DNA of 64,000 bases. Origin: JAAXGX01 sp965221595. GTDB taxonomy: Bacteria; Acidobacteriota; Vicinamibacteria; Vicinamibacterales; UBA8438. Position 1 is the stretch's first letter; each line of letters starts with the position of its first letter. The notes under the pieces were generated by a model, which was given only the letters and a program-made list of their open reading frames with translations, was not told where the DNA came from and made no database searches. The translations under genes and the position numbers were made by a program. The DNA lies in NCBI GenBank assembly GCA_965221595.1, contig OZ244900.1, positions 2,046,001 through 2,110,000 on the forward strand, written 5' to 3'. This document shows positions 9,299-16,531 of the stretch, piece by piece.

Positions 9299-10276
9299 AT
9301 GCAACAGCAACATTCGTCCCGATTCCCGTTGCGGCTCGGTCTCCGTAGACGCGCAGCGTATCTGACCCTGCTGACCGCCGCCGGGCTGGCGCTTACCGCC
9401 GGCGCCCACGAGGTGCAGCAGGGAACGCCGGCACCGATTACCGACATGCAGGAGGTGGCGGAGAACCTGTACATGCTCGCCAACGCCGACCCCGCCGACG
9501 GCGACGCCTGGACGGGCGGCAACATCGGCGTGTGGGTGACGGAGACGGGTGTGGTACTCGTCGACACCAAGCTGCCCGGCTACGGCCAGGCGATCCTGGA
9601 ACAGGTTCGCAGCGTCACCGACAAGCCAGTCACCACCATCATCAACACCCACACGCATTTCGACCACAGCGGCAGCAACACCGAGTTTCCCGAAGCCGTC
9701 ACCATCGTGGCGCACGAGGGAACGGCCGCGCAGATGGCGCGCGACGACTGCCAGCCCGTCACCAACTGCGAGGCGTTCCAGGGCGACAACGCCAGGTTCC
9801 TGCCCGACGTGACCTACAGCGAGCGTCTGTCGCTCTTCAGCGGCCGCGATCAGGTCGACCTCTATCACTTCGGTCGCGGCCACACGAACGGCGACACACT
9901 CATCGTGTTCCCGGCGGTGCGAGTCATGCACAGCGGTGACCTGTTCCCCTGGCGCCGTCTGCCGTTCGTGGACGCGGACAACAGCGGCGGCAGCGCCGTC
10001 GACTACGGCGGGACGCTCAACAAGGCGGTCGCCGGCATCCCGGACGTCGACAGGGTCATTACGGGCCATATCAACAGTCCCGTGGCCTGGGCGGACTTCG
10101 AGGCGTTCGCCGGCTTCTACAACCATCTGGCCGATGTGGCCCGGGCGGGGATGGAAGCGGGGCTGAGCGTCGAGGAAGCTGCCGCCGGCTATGCGGTGCC
10201 CGACGAGTACAGCGAGTACAGCGCCGAGCCGGACACCGTGCAGTCCATCATGCAGCTCATTTACGACGGTCGGTAG
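9299..10276 (+). CDS. Secreted metallo-beta-lactamase-fold hydrolase
   Basis: The 325-residue protein has a signal peptide (hydrophobic about residues 20-37, ending TAGAHE) and an MBL-fold domain. The zinc-binding motif HTHFDH (about residues 119-124) is intact, followed by a DxGH-type later ligand set (FGRGHTNGD, HSGDLFPW, VITGHINSP). This architecture matches the periplasmic cyclase/glyoxalase-like MBL hydrolases. The ATG at 9299 follows AGGGAGG. The substrate cannot be told from sequence: lactonase, quinoprotein-relative and beta-lactamase-like roles are all possible. It is an isolated gene between the Bat operon and tRNA-Arg. Confidence 0.82.
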   Translation: MQQQHSSRFPLRLGLRRRAAYLTLLTAAGLALTAGAHEVQQGTPAPITDMQEVAENLYMLANADPADGDAWTGGNIGVWVTETGVVLVDTKLPGYGQAILEQVRSVTDKPVTTIINTHTHFDHSGSNTEFPEAVTIVAHEGTAAQMARDDCQPVTNCEAFQGDNARFLPDVTYSERLSLFSGRDQVDLYHFGRGHTNGDTLIVFPAVRVMHSGDLFPWRRLPFVDADNSGGSAVDYGGTLNKAVAGIPDVDRVITGHINSPVAWADFEAFAGFYNHLADVARAGMEAGLSVEEAAAGYAVPDEYSEYSAEPDTVQSIMQLIYDGR

Positions 10277-10352
10277 CGGTTGGGGATGAAGCCTTGCATT
10301 CGGCCGGGGATTCGCAGCCCAGCCCGGCTCGCTTGAAGCTCGCTCCGGCGAC

Positions 10353-10429
10353 GCGCGTGTAGCTCAGTTGGATAGAGCGACGGCCTCCTAAGCCGTAGGC
10401 CGCAGGTTCGAATCCTGCCACGCGCGCCA
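10353..10429 (+). tRNA. tRNA-Arg (anticodon CCT), CCA encoded
   Basis: A full cloverleaf can be folded by hand. The acceptor stem GCGCGTG pairs with CACGCGC; the D-arm is GCTC..GAGC; the anticodon stem is ACGGC/GCCGT with loop CTCCTAA, giving anticodon CCT; the T-arm is GCAGG/CCTGC with loop TTCGAAT. Discriminator G and CCA follow. It reads the rare AGG arginine codon. The 77-base length includes the encoded CCA. Confidence 0.95.
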
Positions 10430-10471
10430 TTGTCCTCGTCTCTGCTGATCTGCTGCCGATCGGCCGCGCCC

Positions 10472-10491
10472 GCGCCGGCGGCGGCCGGCGC
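10472..10491. terminator. GC-rich hairpin after tRNA-Arg
   Basis: A perfect 7-bp stem (GCGCCGG/CCGGCGC) with a 6-base loop lies between the tRNA and the convergent LPMO-like gene. No T-tract follows on either strand, so it is a weak candidate terminator. Confidence 0.3.
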
Positions 10492-10556
10492 AGGTGGCTG
10501 TCGCCGGCCTCGGCAGCGCGGGCGCGGCGGGCCTCACGCCGCGTGCTGGAGCGTGG

Positions 10557-11222
10557 TCACTCCTCGGTCATCGCCGCCGGCTCCGGCCAGCGGTCGTCGA
10601 TAGGCTTGGACGGATCAGCCGTGATCTTGAGATCGGCGCAGTGGTGGTAGGCGTAGCCTCCCGGCTGGTTGTACACATGATCGGCCATGAACTGGATGAC
10701 CTGCAGCGTGCACTTCTCGCAGTTGATGTTCGGGATGGGGATGTCGGCCTCCCAGGGATCCATCGGGGTCTCGGGCCGGAACGAGGCGCGCTGATCGCCT
10801 TCGGGGTAGTGCCGGAACAGTCCGTCGGCGAGGATTGGGACCTGCGGTGGACTCTGAATCACGCCCCACACCGAATAGAGCCCCCGCTCCGTGTACTTCT
10901 CGACCGCGGTGGGATCCGCCGGCAGCTCGTTGCGCGAGTTCACCGAGAGCGCGAAGCGGTAGTGGCCCGAGTGGAAGATCGTCTCCTGAATCTTCACGTG
11001 CAGGTCGGAGCCGCCGGTGACCTCGGTGACGACACCGCTCAGGATCGCCTCGTTGTCACGGTTCGGGTTGCCGCCGCACGGCCCAACTTTCTGCGGGTCG
11101 CCGAGGTCGTTCACCACAATCCAGGGCGTCGGTTCCAGCAGCTTGAAGTGCGCGTGCGTCCCGACCGGCAGCACCAAGAGCGCGACGGCCAAGGCGAACA
11201 GGACAGGCTGAAAACGCTTCAT
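10557..11222 (-). CDS. Secreted LPMO-like (polysaccharide monooxygenase-like) protein
   Basis: The 221-residue protein has a signal peptide whose likely cleavage site (GTHA/HFKLLEP) leaves histidine as the mature N-terminus, the hallmark of copper 'histidine-brace' monooxygenases. Further candidate ligands and a disulfide pattern are seen: IFHSGHYRFAL (about residues 83-93), INCEKCTLQV, and the C-terminal GGYAYHHCADLKI, which resembles the yyHCAD strand of chitin/cellulose-type LPMOs. Its size fits a single-domain secreted protein. A strong ribosome site GAGGAGGGA precedes the ATG. It belongs to the uncharacterised LPMO-like proteins found in myxobacteria and acidobacteria; activity on a polysaccharide is inference. 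Confidence 0.7.
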   Translation of the reverse strand: MKRFQPVLFALAVALLVLPVGTHAHFKLLEPTPWIVVNDLGDPQKVGPCGGNPNRDNEAILSGVVTEVTGGSDLHVKIQETIFHSGHYRFALSVNSRNELPADPTAVEKYTERGLYSVWGVIQSPPQVPILADGLFRHYPEGDQRASFRPETPMDPWEADIPIPNINCEKCTLQVIQFMADHVYNQPGGYAYHHCADLKITADPSKPIDDRWPEPAAMTEE

Positions 11223-11301
11223 GTTGTCGTCCCTCCTCTATTAGACCCGGCAAGCGGATGGATGGCGGCCCGCAGGAGCGCGGTACGTCGAGTCGCCCCG
11301 T

Positions 11302-11355
11302 ATTGTAGCGGCGATTGTCAACCCGACGACGCGAGCCCCGGCCTCCGGCTACAAT
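11302..11355. promoter_or_regulatory. Divergent promoter region with two TACAAT elements
   Basis: The 174-bp gap between two divergent secreted-protein genes holds GCTACAATA twice in opposite orientation: a minus-strand TACAAT at 11302-11307 and a plus-strand TACAAT at 11350-11355. Neither has a well-placed -35 hexamer, so only the -10-like elements are supported. Confidence 0.3.
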
Positions 11356-11396
11356 AGGTCGTGGCGCCCGCGAGTGCCAGGCACAGGAGGAAGCTC

Positions 11397-12437
11397 GTGC
11401 AGATACGAACGCGCACGCTCGTGTGGATCACGGCAGCCCTCGTCGCAGCCGCGGCCGGCCTGGCACCCCCCGTGGGCGCTCAGGGGCAACCGGCCGGGAA
11501 CGACCGGCAGGAGACGCCGCGGACCCCATGGGGCGACCCTGATCTCCAGGGCATCTGGGATTACTGGACGTTCACGCCGCTCGAACGGCCGACCGCGCTC
11601 GAAGGCCGGGACGTGCTGACCGACGAGGAGGCTGCCGCCGTCGCCGAACAGGGTAGGCAGGCCGCCCTGGCACGGGATCGCGACGGACCGGCGGACGGCA
11701 ACCCGGGGGCCTACGGCCAGGAGGTCTGGACCGAGCGAGCCCGGGCGACGGCGCTGACCCAGACAGCGTTGATCGTGGATCCGCCGTCCGGCAGGATACC
11801 GGCCTTGACAGCGTCCGAGGAACGCCGCGTGGCCCGGCACCGCGCGGCGGGCGGGCGTCCGGTGCGGACGCGCGCGGGTGGCATCGGCGCCGACGGCCCG
11901 GAAGACCGCGGACTGGCTGAGCGCTGCATCGTGGGCTTCAGCACCGGACCTCCCATGCTGCCGGCCGGCTACAACAACAACGTGCAGCTGCTGCAGGCGC
12001 CGGGTTACGTCGTATTGGTGGCCGAGATGATCCACGACGTGCGCGTGGTGCCGCTCGACGGGCGGCCGCACCTGCCGCCCCACATGCGGCAGTGGCTCGG
12101 CGACTCGCGCGGCCACTGGGACGGCGATACGCTGGTGGTGGAGACGACCAACTTCACGGACAAGATCGGGAGCTTCAGCACGACCAGCGTCACGTGGGGC
12201 ACAGGTGGCAACCTGCGCCTGGTCGAACGCTTCACCCGCGTCGACGACAGCACGCTGCAGTACGAGTTCACCGTCGAGAACCCGACGATCTTCACGCGGC
12301 CGTTCACGGCGCGCTTTCCCATGAATCGCAGTGAGCTGCCGCTCTACGAGTACGCCTGCCACGAGGGCAACTACGGGCTGTGGAACATCCTGACCGGCGC
12401 CCGCGCGGAAGAGCGGAACGTGACAGCGGGGAAGTAG
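11397..12437 (+). CDS. Secreted protein of unknown function
   Basis: The 346-residue protein begins at GTG 11397, preceded by CAGGAGGAAG. It has a signal peptide (about residues 5-28, ending PVGAQ) and then the motif PWGDPDLQGIWDYW near residues 43-56, which I know as the opening of a large family of exported proteins common in Acidobacteriota and related soil bacteria. No catalytic motif is recognised. The C-terminal half is beta-rich (GDSRGHWDGDTLVVETTNF; GGNLRLVERFTRVDDSTLQYEFT in separate strands), suggesting a lipocalin- or beta-barrel-like fold, which is inference. It lies six bases before the next gene and is probably cotranscribed with it. Confidence 0.65.
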   Translation: MQIRTRTLVWITAALVAAAAGLAPPVGAQGQPAGNDRQETPRTPWGDPDLQGIWDYWTFTPLERPTALEGRDVLTDEEAAAVAEQGRQAALARDRDGPADGNPGAYGQEVWTERARATALTQTALIVDPPSGRIPALTASEERRVARHRAAGGRPVRTRAGGIGADGPEDRGLAERCIVGFSTGPPMLPAGYNNNVQLLQAPGYVVLVAEMIHDVRVVPLDGRPHLPPHMRQWLGDSRGHWDGDTLVVETTNFTDKIGSFSTTSVTWGTGGNLRLVERFTRVDDSTLQYEFTVENPTIFTRPFTARFPMNRSELPLYEYACHEGNYGLWNILTGARAEERNVTAGK

Positions 12438-12443
12438 CGAGAC

Positions 12444-13175
12444 GTGCGCAGAGAGGAACGGCACCACCTGAAGGAAAACCCGCTGGCCACGGGGCTGGCG
12501 CGGTTCCAGGACGTCCTGCAACACCACACCGGGATGATCGCCGCGGCAATCGTCCTGGTGCTGGTCGGGGCACTGGGTGCGGGAGGCTACTTCTGGTGGC
12601 AGCAACAACGGATCGATCGGGCCGGGTCGCTGCTGGCCGATGCTCTCTTCGTACTGGACAGCGACGTCGCGCCGCCCGCTGCGGACACGGAAGCGGTCAC
12701 GGGAGACACGGCCGCCGCGTTCGCGTCCGAGGAGGCCAGGCTGGAGACTGCGATCGAGCGGCTGCTGGCCGTCGCCGACGCCTATCCGACCCTGCGCCCC
12801 GGCATCACAGCGCGCTATGAGGCCGCCGTAGCACTGGTCGGGCTGGGGCAGCCGGACGAGGCCGCTGAGCACTACCAGCGAGTCATCGATGTGGCTGCCG
12901 GCCACCTGCACGGCACGATGGCCCGCCTGGGACTGGCCGAGACCCACGTACTCCGCGGCAACTACGACGGCGCCGTCGAGCTGCTGCAGCGGGAGACCGA
13001 GGCTGAAGCCGCCGGCGTCCCGGTGGACGCCGTGCTCATGCGCCTCGGGCGTGCCTACGAGCTGGCGGGTCAGGATGCCGATGCGCTGGCCACCTTCACG
13101 CGGGTGGTCGAGGAGTTTCCATTCTCGGTGTACTCGTCCGAGGCGCGGCGCAGGGCCGACGCGCTCGGCGGGTAG
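12444..13175 (+). CDS. Membrane-anchored TPR protein (YfgM/TPR_21-like)
   Basis: The 243-residue protein starts at GTG 12444. A short basic cytoplasmic N-terminus (KENPLATGLARFQDVLQHH) is followed by one membrane helix (about residues 32-52, ending GGYFWWQQQ) and an extracytoplasmic TPR region (residues 90-240, with GLGQPDEAAEHYQRVIDVA and AGQDADALATFTRVVEEFP). This matches the topology of YfgM-type proteins, which help envelope protein folding. The remaining identity is low, so the assignment is at topology and repeat level. Confidence 0.7.
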   Translation: MRREERHHLKENPLATGLARFQDVLQHHTGMIAAAIVLVLVGALGAGGYFWWQQQRIDRAGSLLADALFVLDSDVAPPAADTEAVTGDTAAAFASEEARLETAIERLLAVADAYPTLRPGITARYEAAVALVGLGQPDEAAEHYQRVIDVAAGHLHGTMARLGLAETHVLRGNYDGAVELLQRETEAEAAGVPVDAVLMRLGRAYELAGQDADALATFTRVVEEFPFSVYSSEARRRADALGG

Positions 13176-13189
13176 CGTGCTCTTTGGCG

Positions 13190-14134
13190 ATGGGCGCGGC
13201 GGCGTCTTCACGGCGTTCCGAGCCCGTCTCGGAACGCTTCTCAGTCGGCCTGGTCCAGATGCGCTGCGGCCGCGATCCGGAGCGCAATCGCGCGGCGGCG
13301 CTCGACGGCGTGCGTGCAGCCGCCGGTCGGGGCGCGCAGGTCGTCTGCCTGCAGGAGCTCTTCGCATCGCCCTACTTCTGCCAGTCGGAGGACGCGCGCT
13401 GCTTCGATCTCGCAGAGCCGATCCCGGGCCGGTCGACGGACCTGTGCGCGGAACTGGCGCGCGAGCTCGGGGTCGCGATCGTCGTGCCGGTGTTCGAACG
13501 CCGGGCGGCCGGCCTCTACCACAACACAGCCGCGGTCATCGACGCGACAGGCGAGCTGCTCGGTCTCTACCGCAAGCTGCACGTCCCTGACGATCCCCAG
13601 TACTTCGAGAAGTTCTACTTCGCCCCCGGCGATCTGGGCTATCCCGTGTTCCAAACCCGCGCCGCGCGGATCGGGGTGCTGATCTGCTGGGACCAGTGGT
13701 ATCCGGAGGCCGCGCGCCTGACTGCCCTGCAGGGGGCCGAGATCATCTTCTATCCCAGCGCCATCGGCTGGCTGCCCGCGGACCGCTCCAGTCAGGGGCC
13801 GGCGCAGCACGACGCGTGGCGCACCGTGCAGCGAAGCCATGCCATCGCCAACGGCATCTACGTCGCGGCCGTCAACCGGGTCGGCTACGAAGGCGATTCC
13901 CGAGGCGGGCTCGATTTCTGGGGGCGGTCGTTTGTCTGCGATCCCCGCGGCCAGGTGGTGGCGGAGGCAGCCGGCGCGGCGAGCGAAGTGCTGGTGACCG
14001 AGTGCAGCCGTGCGCTGCTCGAGGAGCAGCGGCGCGGCTGGCCGTTCCTGCGCGACCGGCGGATCGATACCTATGCGCCCATCAGCCGCCGCTTTCTGGA
14101 CGTGGCGGCCGGTTCCCAACCGGGCCACGGATGA
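13190..14134 (+). CDS. aguB: N-carbamoylputrescine amidase (carbon-nitrogen hydrolase)
   Basis: The enzyme hydrolyses N-carbamoylputrescine to putrescine. It has the nitrilase-superfamily catalytic triad in order: Glu in CLQELFASPYF (about residue 57), Lys in YRKLHVPDDPQYFEKFYF (about residue 127), and Cys in VLICWDQWYPEAAR (about residue 163). CWDQWYPE and the FYFAPGD stretch are typical of AguB rather than other nitrilases. Length (314) is standard. The ATG at 13190 is chosen over an upstream TTG. The gene overlaps agmatine deiminase (ATGA), which supplies its substrate, so the function is well supported. Confidence 0.92.
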   Translation: MGAAASSRRSEPVSERFSVGLVQMRCGRDPERNRAAALDGVRAAAGRGAQVVCLQELFASPYFCQSEDARCFDLAEPIPGRSTDLCAELARELGVAIVVPVFERRAAGLYHNTAAVIDATGELLGLYRKLHVPDDPQYFEKFYFAPGDLGYPVFQTRAARIGVLICWDQWYPEAARLTALQGAEIIFYPSAIGWLPADRSSQGPAQHDAWRTVQRSHAIANGIYVAAVNRVGYEGDSRGGLDFWGRSFVCDPRGQVVAEAAGAASEVLVTECSRALLEEQRRGWPFLRDRRIDTYAPISRRFLDVAAGSQPGHG

Positions 14135-15291
14135 AGACCCCTGACGCGGGCCTGCCGCTACTGCAACCGAGCCGCGGGTCGCCCGCGGCGGCGGGCTTCC
14201 GCATGCCGGCGGAGTGGGAACGCCATCGCTCGACCTGGCTCGTCTGGCCCCACAACCGGGATGACTGGGACGTGAAGATGCCGGCCGCGGACTGGTGCTA
14301 CGTGGAGATCGTGCGCCTGCTGCTCGACGGCGAGACGGTATCGATCCTGTTTCAGGATCGCGCCGTCGAGCGGCGGGCCTGCGCCCGGTTGCGCCAGGCG
14401 GGTGTGGACCCCGACCGGGTCGAACGTTATCGGATGGCGACGAACCGCTCCTGGATTCGCGATTCCGGTCCGCTGTTCCTGGTGCGCGAAGCCCGCGCGC
14501 GGCGCAATCAGGTCGCTGTCTCCGACTGGCGCTTCAACGGCTGGGCCCGCTACCGTGCCTGGCAACGCGACAATCTCGTCCCTCGCCGGATCGCCCGCCG
14601 GCTCGACCTCGAGCGCTTCGACGTGACGCATACCGCCGGGTCCGTCACCCGCGCCGTGGTGCTCGAGGGCGGCAGCATCGACGTCGACGGGCGCGGGTTG
14701 CTGCTGACGACCGAGGAGTGCCTGCTCGGTTCGGTTCAGGCACGCAATCCGCACCTCGGCCGGAACGACATCGAGCAGGTGCTCTGCGACCACCTGAACG
14801 TGCGGCGCGTGCTGTGGCTCGGCCAGGGCATTGTCGGCGACGATACGCACGGACACGTGGACGGGGTCGCGAGGTTCGTCCCGGACGGCGCAGTCGTCGC
14901 GGCGACGGAGCCGGATCCGGCCGACGAGAATCATCGGCGACTCGCGGACAACCTGGCCCGGCTAGAGCGCATGACCGACTTCGACGGCACGCCGCTGCGC
15001 GTCATCGAGATCCCCATGCCGAACCCCGTCTGCTTCGAGGGCGAACGGTTGCCCGCCAGCTACATGAACTTCTACATCGGCAACCGGCGCGTGCTGGTGC
15101 CGACGTTCAACGACCCGCGTGACCGAATTGCCCTCGACCGCCTGGCGCCGCTCTTTCCGGGGCGGGAGGTTGTCGGCGTTCACGCGCTCGATCTCGTGCT
15201 CGGCCTCGGCACGCTGCACTGCGTGACACAGCAGGAGCCGGTCGGTCCCGAGCAGGTGTGGACGCCGCACGGCGCTGCCTCGGGTTCGTGA
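14131..15291 (+). CDS. aguA: Agmatine deiminase
   Basis: The enzyme converts agmatine to N-carbamoylputrescine. The 386-residue protein carries the family motifs: MPAEWERHRSTWLVWPHN at the N-terminus, RDSGP (about residue 110), EGGSIDVDGRG (about residues 180-190), DDTHGHVD (about 240) and the catalytic Cys in GTLHCVTQQEP near the C-terminus. It starts inside the aguB stop codon (ATGA). With aguB it forms the two-step agmatine to putrescine route. No arginine decarboxylase gene is in the window, so agmatine must come from elsewhere. The C-terminus is followed at once by repeat copy E. Confidence 0.93.
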   Translation: MKTPDAGLPLLQPSRGSPAAAGFRMPAEWERHRSTWLVWPHNRDDWDVKMPAADWCYVEIVRLLLDGETVSILFQDRAVERRACARLRQAGVDPDRVERYRMATNRSWIRDSGPLFLVREARARRNQVAVSDWRFNGWARYRAWQRDNLVPRRIARRLDLERFDVTHTAGSVTRAVVLEGGSIDVDGRGLLLTTEECLLGSVQARNPHLGRNDIEQVLCDHLNVRRVLWLGQGIVGDDTHGHVDGVARFVPDGAVVAATEPDPADENHRRLADNLARLERMTDFDGTPLRVIEIPMPNPVCFEGERLPASYMNFYIGNRRVLVPTFNDPRDRIALDRLAPLFPGREVVGVHALDLVLGLGTLHCVTQQEPVGPEQVWTPHGAASGS

Positions 15292-15328
15292 CCCATCGGA
15301 CGGCGCCCGCAGCCGCGGCATGCTGGCT

Positions 15329-15428
15329 GGCAGCCCGTGCCGCAAGGCCCTGCCGCGTTCGATGGGCGTTACATCCCGCACAGCACGGCGCTGGACCGTT
15401 CCACACAGGCGGTTTCACCACAGGCTGC
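15329..15428 (-). repeat. MITE-like repeat, copy E (internally deleted)
   Basis: This 100-bp element runs on the minus strand from GCAGCCTGTGGTGAAA (at 15428) to GGCACGGGCTGCC (at 15329), the same termini as copies A-D. Its inner part (GGTCCAGCGCCGT, then ATCGAACGCGGCAGGG) matches copy A, and the left-central part seen in copies A-C is missing. Its first base is the last base of the TAG stop of the adjacent synthase gene. Confidence 0.75.
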
Positions 15429-16522
15429 TAGGGCTGGGAGTCCGCACCCGCGGGCGTGGCGTAGCGGCCGACGGGGAGTACCTTCCCGTCGACGACCAGC
15501 GCCGGACGGTCGAGCCTGAAGCGCGGTCGGCGGCGCGTGCCGAGCACATCGCGCGCGCTGGCCGTCAGCGCCGTCGCCAGCAGGGGAAGCGCGAGGGTGG
15601 CATCCGCATGGACGGTCACGAAGTCCGCGTCGGCCGCAACCTTGCCCCAGCTCTGCGCCTCGCCGAGCGTCGATCCCGACGCGCCGCCGAAATGCGGCAC
15701 ATCGGTCACGATCTGCAGCGCATACCGGTGCCCGGCGCATGCGGCGCCGAAGAAGCCGGCCTGCACACTCGCCTGGTTGATGAAGTTCTTCGGCGTGCCG
15801 CCGCCCAGGACCACCGACGCCGTGCGCGGGCACTGGATGATGAGATTGGCCGACTCCGCGATATCGCCGATGACGTCGACGCCACCCCGGTCGGGCGCCC
15901 GCTGGCGCGCCTGGGAGAGCCCCATGCCGATTGACGAGTCCGCAATGGCTGGGCAGAACAGCGGCACGTCGGCACGATAAGCCGCCGTGAGAATCCCGTC
16001 GGCGCCCGTCTCGCGCCACAGGTGCCCGCCCAACAGATGCAACAGCTCCCGGCTCGTGTAGGAACGGGGCGCGAGTTCGACAGCGAAGTCGGCGATCCAC
16101 TCGTCGTTGTCGATGAACTCGTCCTCGTCGACGAGGGTGTCGTACACGCGGTCGAGGTGCGCGGCCTGGAGCGCCCGGTCGTCCGCCTGCGGCGACCCGA
16201 GGAAATGCCGCCGGCCGCGGGTCTCGTGGAGATCGTGGTAGAGGTTGGCACCCGTCGAGACGACGCAGTCGACGTAGCGCTCCGCAATCAGGTGCGCCAG
16301 AACGAGGCGCAAGCCGCCCGCGCTGAGGGCACCCGCCAGCCCCAGGAAGATCATGACCTCGTCGCCCAGCATCTTCCGCCAGACCTGATGTGCGGCCGCC
16401 AGATTGCGCCCCTGGAACGAGATGCGTTCCATTCGCCGCAGAATCTCTTCCGCAGGCAGACCGGGCTCAACGCGGAAGGGTTCGACCGGCGTCCGCAGGT
16501 ATCTCGACTTGTTCGACACCAT
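15428..16522 (-). CDS. Deoxyhypusine synthase family protein (probable homospermidine synthase)
   Basis: The 364-residue protein matches the deoxyhypusine synthase fold: VVSTGANLYHD near residue 90, the central SSIGMGLS, VVLGGGTPKNFINQ (about 237), and the catalytic Lys in LGEAQSWGK (Lys about 294). Bacteria lack hypusinated eIF5A, and bacterial members are known to make homospermidine from putrescine/spermidine or related agmatine condensation products. The convergent aguB-aguA pair makes putrescine, which fits. The stop codon TAG abuts repeat copy E. The family is certain; the exact product is inference. Confidence 0.85.
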   Translation of the reverse strand: MVSNKSRYLRTPVEPFRVEPGLPAEEILRRMERISFQGRNLAAAHQVWRKMLGDEVMIFLGLAGALSAGGLRLVLAHLIAERYVDCVVSTGANLYHDLHETRGRRHFLGSPQADDRALQAAHLDRVYDTLVDEDEFIDNDEWIADFAVELAPRSYTSRELLHLLGGHLWRETGADGILTAAYRADVPLFCPAIADSSIGMGLSQARQRAPDRGGVDVIGDIAESANLIIQCPRTASVVLGGGTPKNFINQASVQAGFFGAACAGHRYALQIVTDVPHFGGASGSTLGEAQSWGKVAADADFVTVHADATLALPLLATALTASARDVLGTRRRPRFRLDRPALVVDGKVLPVGRYATPAGADSQP

Positions 16523-16531
16523 GGCGTTCCG

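Noticed and set aside
10353..10429. tRNA-Arg as an integration site
   Set aside because: No duplicated 3' tRNA end was seen in the window, and the downstream genes show no mobile-element features.
11301..11355. TTGACA/TTGTCA with TACAAT as full promoters for the divergent secreted-protein genes
   Set aside because: Spacing is 8 or 29 bases, outside the working range; only the -10-like elements were kept, at low confidence.
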